Below are positions 1-8,322 of a stretch of DNA of 64,000 nucleotides, piece after piece. Position 1 is the first letter of the stretch, and the number at the start of each line of letters is the position of its first letter. The stretch is from JABDOU01 sp041567895. GTDB lineage: Bacteria; Actinomycetota; Acidimicrobiia; Spongiisociales; SHLN01. The notes beneath the pieces were generated by a model. The model was not told where the DNA came from. It saw only the letters and a program-made list of their open reading frames with translations, and searched no databases. The DNA lies in NCBI GenBank assembly GCA_041567895.1, contig JBFGAX010000003.1, forward strand, positions 1-64,000, written 5' to 3'. Made by a program: the position numbers and the translations under genes.

Positions 1-380
1 CATCGTGACCGTCTTGCTGGCCGACCTGGGTGTGGGAGCGAACGTACGCCGAAGGTTGACCGTCAACGATCATGAAATCGAGGCGCTCGGAAATTTGGCG
101 AACGTCGGCCTGGTCCCTCCGTTGAAGCTGGTGCCGAAAGATGCCGTCACCAACGATCAGGAGCACGGAAACCATCCGGTCGAAGGTAGCTCGAGCGCTA
201 GCGTGTCGAAAGACGCAGGAGAGCCAGGCCCGTCGAAAACAGGCGGCACCAGGGCTTCCTGATAAACATCGAACCTCTCGCCGTACTGCGGCCGGGACAA
301 GAGGTGTGCCGAGCGAGGTTGTGGTCCCACCCGTACTGGTTCGGAATGGGGGGGTGAGGAGCCTCCGGCCGGTGGTGCAG
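1..380. other. Left edge, no gene assigned
   Basis: This stretch lies beyond the 3' end of ilvD. On the plus strand a frame is open from the edge to 262, and on the minus strand a frame is open from a possible ATG at 175 off the window. Neither translation resembles a family I know, and neither has a visible ribosome binding site. It may hold the start of a minus-strand gene that continues outside the window, or be intergenic. Confidence 0.3.
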
Positions 381-2042
381 CTACTCGAGGCTTGCTCCGG
401 TCTCTGCCGATCCCGCGAGCTTGGCGTACTTCGCCAGGACGCCGGTCGAGTAGCGGGGTTCGATCGGCTTCCAGTCTGCTCTGCGTTCATCGAGATCGTC
501 TGCGACGATATCGAGCGTTCGATTCGGGATATCGACCCGGATCGTGTCTCCTTCTCTGATGAGTGCAATCGGGCCGCCCGCCATTGCCTCGGGAGCCACA
601 TGCCCTATGCACAGTCCGGTGGTTCCCCCGCTGAATCGACCGTCCGTGATCAACAAAATCGTCTTACCGAAGCCCGCCCCTTTGATGGCAGCCGTGATCT
701 GGAGCATCTCGCGCATGCCCGGGCCACCTTTCGGACCTTCGTAGCGAATGATGACCACGTCGCCGTGGTGCAGTTGATGGTTGAACAGCGCGTCTAGAGC
801 ATCTTTTTCATCATCGAAGACGCGAGCAGGACCCTCAAAGACATCGAGTTCGATGCCGGCCATTTTCACCACGGCTCCCTCGGGACTCAGTGACCCCCGC
901 AGCACCGCGATTCCTCCTTCAACCGCAATCGGCTCGTCGAGCTTTCGGATCACCCCTTGATCAGCCGGAAATGAGATACCTTCCAGGTTTTCTGCCATCG
1001 TTTTGCCGGTGACGGTCATGACGTCGCCGTGAAGATAGCCGCCATCGAGGAGCGCTTTGAGCACAACAGGGACACCTCCGATCCGGTCGAGATCAACCAT
1101 GTGATACTCGCCAAACGGCTTCAAATCACCCACGTGCGGCGTTCGCCGGGAGATTGCGTCAAAGTCTTCCAGGCTGAGCTCAACCCGGGCTTCGCGGGCA
1201 ATTGCGAGGAGATGGAGCACGGCGTTGGTTGATCCGCCGAGGGCCATGACGGTGGTTACGGCGTTTTCGAATGCCTGGCGCGTCATGATCGTTCGCGGGC
1301 GGATGTTGGCATTGAGCAGTTGCATGGCTGCCTCACCGGAGCGGACTGCATAATCCTCGAGCCTCGGGTCGATCGCAGGCACGGTCGCAGATCCGGGAAG
1401 GGACATTCCGATCGCCTCACCGACCGCCGCCATCGTGTTGGCCGTGAACATCCCCGCACATGAACCAATCCCCGGACATGCACTGCGCTCGATTTCGAGA
1501 AGATCCTCGGATTGCAGTCTTCCCTCCGAAACGGCCCCGATGGCCTCGAAGACGTCGACAATCGAGATGTCCTTGCCGTTCCAGTGTCCCGGCAGAGAAG
1601 ATCCGCCATAGAGAAACACACCCGGCAGGTTGATTCGGGCAGAAGCCATGAGCATGCCCGGCAGCGATTTGTCGCAACCGGCGATGGTGACCATCGCGTC
1701 GAAACGCTCTGCGTGCATCACCAGCTCGACGGAGTCGGCGATGACCTCGCGGCTCACGAGTGAGGCCCGCATGCCTTCGTGACCCATGGATATCCCATCG
1801 GATACAGCGATCGTCGTGAAGACGAGACCCACCCCATCTGCTGCTCTCACGCCGGTTTTGGCACGTTCGGCCAGCATCGGGCCGGTGATATTGCACGGGG
1901 TGACTTCGTTTCCGGCAGAAACCAGACCGACCTGAGGTTTTGAGAAATCCTCCTCGGTGAGCCCCACGGCCCGCAACATCGCTCTGGCCCCGGCCTTGGC
2001 AGGTCCCTCCGTGACGTCCTGAGAATGGATCTTGTTGGCCAT
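381..2042 (-). CDS. ilvD: Dihydroxy-acid dehydratase
   Basis: IlvD dehydrates 2,3-dihydroxy-3-methylbutanoate and its ethyl analogue to the 2-keto acids, the third common step of valine and isoleucine synthesis in the cytoplasm. The 553-residue length is typical of the family. The cluster-binding cysteines are in place: C50 in TPCN, C123 in AGCDKSLPG and C195 in CPGIGSCAGMFTANTM. The C-terminal DGRFSGGTTG motif is also present. The start ATG sits 6 bases after a TAGCCT (minus strand, 2049-2054) that could be a -10 box, so the transcript may be leaderless. The gene stands alone, divergent from queG. Identity is clear; whether the cluster is 2Fe-2S or 4Fe-4S cannot be read from sequence. Confidence 0.97.
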   Translation of the reverse strand: MANKIHSQDVTEGPAKAGARAMLRAVGLTEEDFSKPQVGLVSAGNEVTPCNITGPMLAERAKTGVRAADGVGLVFTTIAVSDGISMGHEGMRASLVSREVIADSVELVMHAERFDAMVTIAGCDKSLPGMLMASARINLPGVFLYGGSSLPGHWNGKDISIVDVFEAIGAVSEGRLQSEDLLEIERSACPGIGSCAGMFTANTMAAVGEAIGMSLPGSATVPAIDPRLEDYAVRSGEAAMQLLNANIRPRTIMTRQAFENAVTTVMALGGSTNAVLHLLAIAREARVELSLEDFDAISRRTPHVGDLKPFGEYHMVDLDRIGGVPVVLKALLDGGYLHGDVMTVTGKTMAENLEGISFPADQGVIRKLDEPIAVEGGIAVLRGSLSPEGAVVKMAGIELDVFEGPARVFDDEKDALDALFNHQLHHGDVVIIRYEGPKGGPGMREMLQITAAIKGAGFGKTILLITDGRFSGGTTGLCIGHVAPEAMAGGPIALIREGDTIRVDIPNRTLDIVADDLDERRADWKPIEPRYSTGVLAKYAKLAGSAETGASLE

Positions 2043-2152
2043 GAAGCGAGGCTACCGCACGACCACCGTTTCGCACATATTGGTCCCGCAAGACCGCGCT
2101 TAGCCTCAACGATATTTGAAAAACGAGGCCCTGCAGCCAGACTGGGCTTGTC

Positions 2153-3163
2153 ATGAAGTGCGCAACCACATCCGAGGCACTCCACACGATTGGAGGAGAG
2201 GATCTGGTTGCCGTAGGCGTGTGTTCAGCCGAGCCGTTTCCCGACGTTGAAGCCGAACTGGTTCGTCGCAAGGCCGAAGGTCTGTCTTCGAAGTTGACGT
2301 TCACCTACAACCGCCCCTCCGTAGCCACCGATGTTCGGAAGAGTTTTCCTTGGGCAGACCGGATCGTCGTGGGGGCCTCAACGTACTTGCCCGGGGCGGG
2401 CTCTCCGGACGGCAACCCGGGCGAAACCGGACGGGTTGCGCGATTTGCCACGGACGACCATTACGCACCGTTGCGAGCCGGTCTAGGAGCGATAGCCGAT
2501 CACCTGAAGTCTCACGGCTGGAACGGGGAGGTACTGGTCGACGACAACCGGCTCGTCGATCGAGCGGCAGCAGTGCGGGCCGGTGTCGGGTGGTGGGGCA
2601 AGAGTTCGATGGTGCTCGCTCCCAAGTACGGTCCATGGATCCTCCTCGGTTCGGTCGTCACCAACGCTCCGCTCGTCGTCGATGAACCGATGGACCGCTC
2701 CTGCGGGTCGTGTGTCGCTTGCATGCCGGCATGTCCGACAGGAGCAATCATCGCACCCGGAGTCATCGATGCGCGCCGGTGTCTGGCGGCGATATTGCAG
2801 GCCCCTGGTCCCATTCCACTCGAGCTGCGACATGCGGTGGAAGATCGGGTTTACGGATGCGACGACTGCCTCGACGCCTGTCCACCTGGCGAACGCTGGT
2901 TGGCAGCCTCCAAGATCGAGCGTGGCACCCTCTCGCTGATCGAACTGCTCGAGGCATCGGACGACGAGCTTCTCACCGGGTACGGCCATTTCTACTTTCC
3001 GAAGCGAGATCCTGACTATCTACGCCGGAACGCGTTGATAGCAGTCGGGAACACGGCCGGAGCCGGTGCCCTCGAAGCGGTACGAACCTATCTCGATCAT
3101 GATTCCGAGCTGCTGAGCGAGCACGCTTCCTGGGCGATCGCCGAAATCGAGGCGCGGTGCTGA
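2153..3163 (+). CDS. queG: Epoxyqueuosine reductase QueG
   Basis: QueG reduces epoxyqueuosine to queuosine in tRNA, the last step of queuosine synthesis, using a corrinoid and two 4Fe-4S clusters. The 336-residue protein has the two ferredoxin-like cysteine sets, CGSCVACMPACP (C184, C187, C190, C194) and CDDCLDACP (C236, C239, C243). The active-site segment before GVGWWGKSS carries the expected aspartate (D130/D131), and the last 50 residues look like a HEAT-type repeat, as in known QueG. The chosen ATG lacks a strong Shine-Dalgarno sequence. The 3' end overlaps the next gene by 7 bases, implying co-translation. No other queuosine gene is in the window, so the precursor may be salvaged or made elsewhere. 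Confidence 0.93.
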   Translation: MKCATTSEALHTIGGEDLVAVGVCSAEPFPDVEAELVRRKAEGLSSKLTFTYNRPSVATDVRKSFPWADRIVVGASTYLPGAGSPDGNPGETGRVARFATDDHYAPLRAGLGAIADHLKSHGWNGEVLVDDNRLVDRAAAVRAGVGWWGKSSMVLAPKYGPWILLGSVVTNAPLVVDEPMDRSCGSCVACMPACPTGAIIAPGVIDARRCLAAILQAPGPIPLELRHAVEDRVYGCDDCLDACPPGERWLAASKIERGTLSLIELLEASDDELLTGYGHFYFPKRDPDYLRRNALIAVGNTAGAGALEAVRTYLDHDSELLSEHASWAIAEIEARC

Positions 3164-3930
3164 TTGTCTCGGATGTGCACGGCGCGGTTGCAGCCCTTCG
3201 CAGAACGTTCCAAATGGGCGAAACGGTCCTGGTTTTGGGAGACCTGATCAACTACATCGATTATCGAACCGCCGACGGGATCCTGGCTGACGTGGCGGGT
3301 CACGAATGGGTAGCAGGGATGATCGTGCATCGGACGGCGGAGGATTGGGACAGCGTATCCGCTCATTGGAAGGCTCTCAGGGAACGACGGGAACCGGAAG
3401 ATTTGCGCCGGGATTTCGAGAGCCGCATTGAGCAGGCATACGCATCGATCTGTGCCGCAATGACCGGCGAAAAGGCATTTGTGACCTTCGGCAATGTCGA
3501 CCGCCCCGACCGCCTCGAGTACCACTTGCCATCGTCAGCTTCGTTCATCCAGAGCGGCGTCATTGAAGTCGACGGATGGTCTGTCGGCATCGTCGGTGGT
3601 GGAGTCCCATCTCGTATGGGAGTTCCCGGTGAGGTTCCAGACGAGGTTCTCGCAGAACGATTGGCGGCGATCGGGCCGGTCGACATACTCGGCACCCATG
3701 TGCCACCTGCGATCCCACAGCTGTCGGTAGACGTCGTGGCCGGTACCAACAAGGGGTCCCGGCCCGTGCTTGATTACGTGCTCGAGCACCAGCCCCTCTT
3801 TCATTACTTTGGAGATATTCATCAACCCCAGGCTGTGTCCTGGCGGATCGGTCGGACGCTGTGTCGAAACGTCGGCTACTTTCGCGCGACCGGGCGCCCG
3901 GTCCGTCATGGCGACTCCGCACGTCACTGA
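3157..3930 (+). CDS. Calcineurin-like metallophosphoesterase
   Basis: A 257-residue protein of the metallophosphoesterase fold, which hydrolyses phosphoesters with two metal ions. Motifs in order are SDVHG near the N-terminus, LGDLINY, FGNVD (in place of the usual GNHD), GTHVPP and GDIHQP. The GTG start lies inside the end of queG (7-base overlap), so the two are probably co-translated; the reading frame gives no room for a longer start. The substrate is unknown. The insert between the GD and GNVD motifs is longer than in YfcE-like enzymes. Confidence 0.8.
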   Translation: MLIVSDVHGAVAALRRTFQMGETVLVLGDLINYIDYRTADGILADVAGHEWVAGMIVHRTAEDWDSVSAHWKALRERREPEDLRRDFESRIEQAYASICAAMTGEKAFVTFGNVDRPDRLEYHLPSSASFIQSGVIEVDGWSVGIVGGGVPSRMGVPGEVPDEVLAERLAAIGPVDILGTHVPPAIPQLSVDVVAGTNKGSRPVLDYVLEHQPLFHYFGDIHQPQAVSWRIGRTLCRNVGYFRATGRPVRHGDSARH

Positions 3931-3996
3931 TTGGCTCGGCGTAGTCTCTCACCATGAAATCCCCTTGCAACGAATATGGCAATCGGCAGGTATGTA

Positions 3997-4434
3997 ATGC
4001 CTGAAGCCACAAAAGCCGAGATCGTTTGCGACATCGACGCGGAAACGTTATTCGAGGTCGTGGTCGATCTCGCTCGATATCCCGAATGGGTTGACGGGGT
4101 CGAAGCCGTGGACGTCCGCGAAGTGGGCGAGAACGGTTTACCAGCGCTGGCTGAATTCCGTCTCGAGTCCTTCGGCAAAACCATCTCGTATGTTCTCGCC
4201 TACGAGTACCAAGGTATTGCTCGCGTCGCCTGGTCATTGGTGGAATCCGACGATGTGAAGAGCCTCGAAGGTATGTACGAGTTCTTCGATGTAGAGGGTG
4301 GTGGCACCGCTGTCGAATACACCCTCACGGTCGAACCCACGTTCCCCGTGCCGAAGTTGCTTCGGCGCCAGGTAGAAAAGCAGATCACGAACTCGGCTCT
4401 CAAGTCACTCGTAAAGCGAGCAGGTCGAGCGTAA
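3997..4434 (+). CDS. SRPBCC (START-like) family protein
   Basis: A small lipid- or hydrophobic-ligand-binding fold of the polyketide cyclase/dehydrase type (SRPBCC). The segment DLARYPEWVDGV near residue 25 and the C-terminal amphipathic helix KLLRRQVEKQITNSALKSLVKR are typical. I prefer the ATG at 3997, preceded by GGCAGG, over the in-frame ATG at 3976. Its TAA stop directly abuts the start of the ArsA-type ATPase. From memory, mycobacteria have the same pair (TB16.3/Rv2185c and Rv2184c), which suggests a shared job; the ligand is not known. Confidence 0.85.
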   Translation: MPEATKAEIVCDIDAETLFEVVVDLARYPEWVDGVEAVDVREVGENGLPALAEFRLESFGKTISYVLAYEYQGIARVAWSLVESDDVKSLEGMYEFFDVEGGGTAVEYTLTVEPTFPVPKLLRRQVEKQITNSALKSLVKRAGRA

Positions 4435-5595
4435 ATGCGCGTGCTGCTCGTGACGGGCAAGGGGGGAGTCGGAAAAACAACTGTGGCGGCGGCTACGGCT
4501 CTGGGTGCGGCAGACGTCGGCCATCGAACGCTCGTGATGTCTACCGATCCAGCTCACAGCCTCGCCGACGCGTTTGCGGTGCCGCTTGGCGACTCCCCGA
4601 CGGGGGTCATGGAGAACCTCGACGCTCAGCAAATCGATTCGCAGCGTCGACTCGAACAGTATTGGGGCGAGGTACGAGATTATCTATCGGATCTTTTTGA
4701 TTGGTCCGGCCTTTCCGGCGTCGAAGCGGAGGAAATGGCCGTGTTTCCTGGCATGGACGAGCTGTTCGCCCTCGCAGACGTCAAAGATCACACCATGTCG
4801 AATGCATACGACCTCCTCGTCATCGACTGTGCACCCACCGCGGAGACGTTGCGCCTCCTGTCGCTTCCCGAAGTTCTGGCCTGGTACATGGAGAAGATCT
4901 TCCCTGCGGGAAAGAAGTTTCACAAAGCCGTTCGCCCTGTCATCAGCCGGATGACGTCGATGCCAATCGCCGGCAACGAGGTGCTCGATTCTGTCGAGGG
5001 CTTCTACGGCCGCATCAGCGGAGTTCGCGACATCCTCACCAACCCCGAGATCACGAGTGCTCGCCTCGTCGTCAATCCGGAAAAGATGGTGATCTCCGAA
5101 GCCCGCCGCACCTACACGTATCTCGGCCTGTTCGGGTATGCAGTCGACTCGGTGATCGTCAATCGAGTGCTGCCAGATACGATCACAGATCCATACTTCA
5201 AGCGCTGGCAGGAGATTCAGGCTGCCCACCTCGAGACGGTGGAGCAGGGTTTTGCCGAAGTCGATCGCCGTCGGTTACGGCTCTTTGACGAGGAAATGGT
5301 GGGTGTGGAAAAGTTGCGCCTTTTGTGTGATGAGCTGTACGAAGGTGTAGATCCGGCCGCACGGCTTTCCATGGCCGAACCTTTCCACGTGTCGGAGGTC
5401 GGCGACGATGTCGTCATGACGCTGGCCATACCGTTTGCGGACAAGGGAGACGTGGACGTCATTCGTGTCGGGGACGAGATCGTTGTGACCGTCGGTCCGT
5501 ACCGGCGAGCGTTCATTCTGCCGGATTCGCTGAAGCGCAGGGAAGTCCACGGCGCAAAGTTGTCAGAAGGGGTCCTGACGGTTACGTTCACCTGA
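4435..5595 (+). CDS. ArsA/Get3-type ATPase with C-terminal Hsp20-like domain
   Basis: A 386-residue P-loop ATPase of the anion-transporter/Get3 family. The deviant Walker A GKGGVGKTT (residues 8-16) carries both the signature and the P-loop lysine, MSTDPAHSLADAF follows, and DLLVIDCAPTAETLR is the switch/Walker B part. Residues from about 315 form a beta-rich domain like the Hsp20-type domain fused to many actinobacterial ArsA proteins. No arsenite-efflux genes are nearby, so arsenic resistance is unlikely. A chaperone or targeting role with the upstream SRPBCC protein is an inference. The ATG follows the upstream TAA with no gap. Confidence 0.88.
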   Translation: MRVLLVTGKGGVGKTTVAAATALGAADVGHRTLVMSTDPAHSLADAFAVPLGDSPTGVMENLDAQQIDSQRRLEQYWGEVRDYLSDLFDWSGLSGVEAEEMAVFPGMDELFALADVKDHTMSNAYDLLVIDCAPTAETLRLLSLPEVLAWYMEKIFPAGKKFHKAVRPVISRMTSMPIAGNEVLDSVEGFYGRISGVRDILTNPEITSARLVVNPEKMVISEARRTYTYLGLFGYAVDSVIVNRVLPDTITDPYFKRWQEIQAAHLETVEQGFAEVDRRRLRLFDEEMVGVEKLRLLCDELYEGVDPAARLSMAEPFHVSEVGDDVVMTLAIPFADKGDVDVIRVGDEIVVTVGPYRRAFILPDSLKRREVHGAKLSEGVLTVTFT

Positions 5596-5725
5596 TCACA
5601 GAAACCGTCGACGGCGCCGAGGGCCCACGATTCCGTCGCCGGTGAGATCGTTGCCCCCTGGGGTTGGCTCGGCCCACATTGAACGGCGATCATGTGAACA
5701 GCGGCCTGATGGGACGGATACGCAA

Positions 5726-5896
5726 ATGGATACACGAACTCGAAAGGCGCTCATGCGAGCGGGCATACACATGGGGCTCGCGCTCAGCGAAGTGTTGAAG
5801 GCAGTTCAGGTCATTCTGAGCGAACTGGCTCGACCGGACTCTGAATCAACGGTCCGGCCCGATCGCTCCATTCAGCGAATCGTCATCGACGATTAA
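5726..5896 (+). CDS. Small hypothetical protein
   Basis: A 56-residue basic-to-neutral protein beginning MDTRTRKALMRAGIHMGL, with one likely amphipathic helix (about residues 5-30) and a polar tail. An in-frame start at 5642 exists, but the region between has poor coding character, so I chose the ATG at 5726. It lies between the ArsA-type ATPase and the YkvA-like gene, 12 bases before the latter, in the same direction. I do not recognise the family. It could be a short regulator or membrane-surface peptide. Confidence 0.5.
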   Translation: MDTRTRKALMRAGIHMGLALSEVLKAVQVILSELARPDSESTVRPDRSIQRIVIDD

Positions 5897-5908
5897 TCTG
5901 GCGTCTTC

Positions 5909-6319
5909 ATGGGTGTTTTTCGATCATCAGCGGCGGCCTCTCAGCCAACCAAGCCGTATCGCGCGGCAGAAGAAGCGCTGGCCTTGTTGCCCAATCTCGT
6001 AAAACTGGGCTGGCGCCTCACCAAAGATCCCCGGATCCCGCTGAAGGCACGGCTGTTCGCAGGCGTTGCTGTCGCCTATGCCATGTCACCGTTCGATGTG
6101 CTTCCGGGTTGGATTCCGGTGGTCGGCCAACTCGATGACATTTTGTTGCTGATTCTTGCGCTGCAATACCTCATGGATGCAGCTGGTGAGGTGGTTGTTC
6201 GAGAATACTGGGAGGGCTCCAGTGATGTTCTCGAGGTCATCGAGGGGCTCATCGATTGGGGTTCCAGCATGGTGCCCTGGACGGTTCGGAAGGCAGTCAG
6301 ACGCTACCTCCACACCTGA
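5909..6319 (+). CDS. YkvA/DUF1232 family membrane protein
   Basis: A 136-residue protein with the DUF1232 signature: DPRIPLKARLFAGVAVAYA followed by SPFDVLPGWIPVVGQLDD and a hydrophobic stretch LLLILALQYLMDAAG. The family is small, probably membrane-associated and of unknown function. The C-terminal 45 residues (WEGSSDVLEVIEG onward) extend past the usual domain. It is in the same direction as the ATPase gene cluster upstream. Confidence 0.8.
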   Translation: MGVFRSSAAASQPTKPYRAAEEALALLPNLVKLGWRLTKDPRIPLKARLFAGVAVAYAMSPFDVLPGWIPVVGQLDDILLLILALQYLMDAAGEVVVREYWEGSSDVLEVIEGLIDWGSSMVPWTVRKAVRRYLHT

Positions 6320-6426
6320 GTCAGGTCCGGAGGTATTGCCGCTCGCAGCGTCTCCAGCCGTATGGCTCACTGTTGTACAGCCAGCCAATCCATCCCGTGA
6401 TCGGGGTGTCGACGTAACCTCTTGCG

Positions 6427-7608
6427 ATGGAATTTCGACGTGTCGGCAACCTGCCACCCTATGTATTTGCCGAAGTCAATCAGCTCAAGATCGAAGCCCG
6501 CCAGAACGGGCGCGATATCGTCGACCTCGGATTCGGAAATCCCGACCTTCCGTCGCCGCCGGCGGTTGTCGAGAAACTGATTGAAGCAGCTCAGAAACCG
6601 ACGAATCACCGCTATTCGTCGTCCAGGGGGATTCCCAATCTTCGAAAAGCGCTCGCCGATCGATATCAACGCCGCTTCGGGGTGACGCTCGATCCAGAGA
6701 CCGAGGTCATCACCACGATCGGCGCCAAGGAGGGGCTGGCCCACCTCATGTGGACGCTGGTTCAGCCGGGAGATACCGCGCTGGTACCGGAGCCTTCGTA
6801 TCCCATTCACATCTACGCCCCGGTCATGGCAGGCGCGGAAGTGCGGCGGGTGACCCTCGATCGAGACGGCAACTTCTTCTTCAGGCTCGAGGCCGCATTC
6901 AACGAGATCATCCCGAAACCACGTGTCATCGTCGTTTCGTTTCCTCACAACCCCACCGGGCTTTGTGTGGACCTCGACTTCTTCCACAGACTCGTGCAGC
7001 TGGCCCGGGAACGAGATGTCAGGATCGTCCACGATTTCGCATATGCCGATCTCGTCTATGACGACTACGAGCCACCCAGCATTTTGCAGGTGCCCGGGGC
7101 CAGAGATGTTGCAGTAGAGCTCTACACCCTGACAAAGGGGCATTCCATGGCCGGGTGGCGAGTGGGATTCGTAGCAGGAAATCCCGCGATGGTGGCAGCG
7201 CTGGCGAAGCTGAAGTCGTATCTCGATTATGGAACGTTTCAACCCATCCAGATTGCGTCCATCATCGCGCTCAACGAACACGACCACTACCCACGAGAGG
7301 TCTCGGCCATCTACAAACGTCGCCGGGATGGGTTGATCGACGGTTTGGCCAGGGCGGGGTGGGAGATACCCCGTCCACGTGGGACGATGTTCGTGTGGGC
7401 TCCGATGCCGCGATCATTCATCGAGATCGGCTCTCTCGAATTTGCCAAGCTGCTGTTGCGCGAAGCCGGCGTGGCAGTGAGTCCCGGCATCGGTTTCGGT
7501 CCTTCGGGTGAGGGCTTCGTTCGGTTCGCTCTCGTGGAGAACGAGCAACGCATTGGGCAGGCCGTGAAAGGTATCCGGACCGTCCTGAGCGAACACGGGA
7601 CGCTGTAG
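6427..7608 (+). CDS. alaC: Class I/II aminotransferase, AlaC-like
   Basis: A PLP-dependent fold-type I aminotransferase of 393 residues. The N-terminus (RVGNLPPYVFAEVNQLK), YSSSRGIPNLRKALADRY and IGAKEGLAHLMWTL closely follow E. coli AlaC, the glutamate-pyruvate aminotransferase that makes alanine. SFPHNPTG and TLTKGHSMAGWRVGF hold the PLP-binding asparagine and lysine (about residue 237). LL-diaminopimelate aminotransferase is a relative and an alternative activity. The ATG lies 6 bases after a TAACCT (6415-6420) that could be a -10 box, so the mRNA may be leaderless. The lipoprotein gene begins 4 bases after the stop. Confidence 0.87.
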   Translation: MEFRRVGNLPPYVFAEVNQLKIEARQNGRDIVDLGFGNPDLPSPPAVVEKLIEAAQKPTNHRYSSSRGIPNLRKALADRYQRRFGVTLDPETEVITTIGAKEGLAHLMWTLVQPGDTALVPEPSYPIHIYAPVMAGAEVRRVTLDRDGNFFFRLEAAFNEIIPKPRVIVVSFPHNPTGLCVDLDFFHRLVQLARERDVRIVHDFAYADLVYDDYEPPSILQVPGARDVAVELYTLTKGHSMAGWRVGFVAGNPAMVAALAKLKSYLDYGTFQPIQIASIIALNEHDHYPREVSAIYKRRRDGLIDGLARAGWEIPRPRGTMFVWAPMPRSFIEIGSLEFAKLLLREAGVAVSPGIGFGPSGEGFVRFALVENEQRIGQAVKGIRTVLSEHGTL

Positions 7609-7611
7609 CTC

Positions 7612-8322
7612 GTGCGTCGAAAGCTGATCCCTCTCATGATTCTGGTACAGGTCGTCGTCTCCTGCGGTGGCGCCCCCGGTTCGGATCCACTCGTCACCGC
7701 TGCCGATCAGGCTGCGGCTCTTCCCAACAGCGCGACCACGACCACAGCGCCACCTGCGACCCAGGGGTCTCCTGACGGAGCGTCTACGACACTTGCTGCA
7801 GCCTCACCAACAAGCACCTCGACCCCAACCACGCAAGCCAGGTCCGAGACCACGACAGGCGGAACATCAACAGAATCCGGCGATGTCTCGACCACCTCGC
7901 TTCCGCCCGCCAGTTCAGTCACCTCCACATCTACAGCCGCCGATTATTGCTCGTCCGGTGTCGTGGGGTTGCGCGTCATTGTTCCGTCAGGGTGGACATG
8001 CAGCAACGTGAGCACACCTGTCCTCTCCGGGGACGCATTCGCGATTCAGGACGAGGCGGAAACGATCCGGATCGTCATCGGAACCGGCGATGAGGTGTTT
8101 GCATGTTCGCTGTCGGATGCGTGTGGCCAGAATCCATTCTTCATAAGTGAGGAGTTTCCCGACACGAGCAGGTTCGATGCTGGTGGAATCACAGAGATAT
8201 CCGGCCACCACAGGTCGGTTGACGCCTATATCGTCATCATCCCGCTGGACCCGGGCGCACTAGACGACTCCCGAACAGAGGATGAGTTGCGCGAGATACT
8301 GGACTCGGCCGAGCCTGTTTAA
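7612..8322 (+). CDS. Secreted lipoprotein with Thr/Ser-rich linker
   Basis: A 236-residue protein starting at GTG with a short basic N-terminus, a hydrophobic stretch and a lipobox VVVSC at residues 14-18, so it is probably lipidated and anchored on the outer face of the membrane. Residues about 35-108 are a low-complexity Thr/Ser/Pro/Ala linker. The C-terminal domain has four cysteines (YCSSG, WTCS, FACSLSDACG) that may form disulfides. It is not a family I recognise. The 3' end overlaps glgP tail to tail by 4 bases. Confidence 0.72.
   Translation: MRRKLIPLMILVQVVVSCGGAPGSDPLVTAADQAAALPNSATTTTAPPATQGSPDGASTTLAAASPTSTSTPTTQARSETTTGGTSTESGDVSTTSLPPASSVTSTSTAADYCSSGVVGLRVIVPSGWTCSNVSTPVLSGDAFAIQDEAETIRIVIGTGDEVFACSLSDACGQNPFFISEEFPDTSRFDAGGITEISGHHRSVDAYIVIIPLDPGALDDSRTEDELREILDSAEPV

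Noticed and set aside
1417..2304. Long minus-strand frame of 295 codons in a different phase from ilvD
   Set aside because: It overlaps ilvD almost entirely, has Arg/Gly/Ser-rich shadow composition and shows no family motif.
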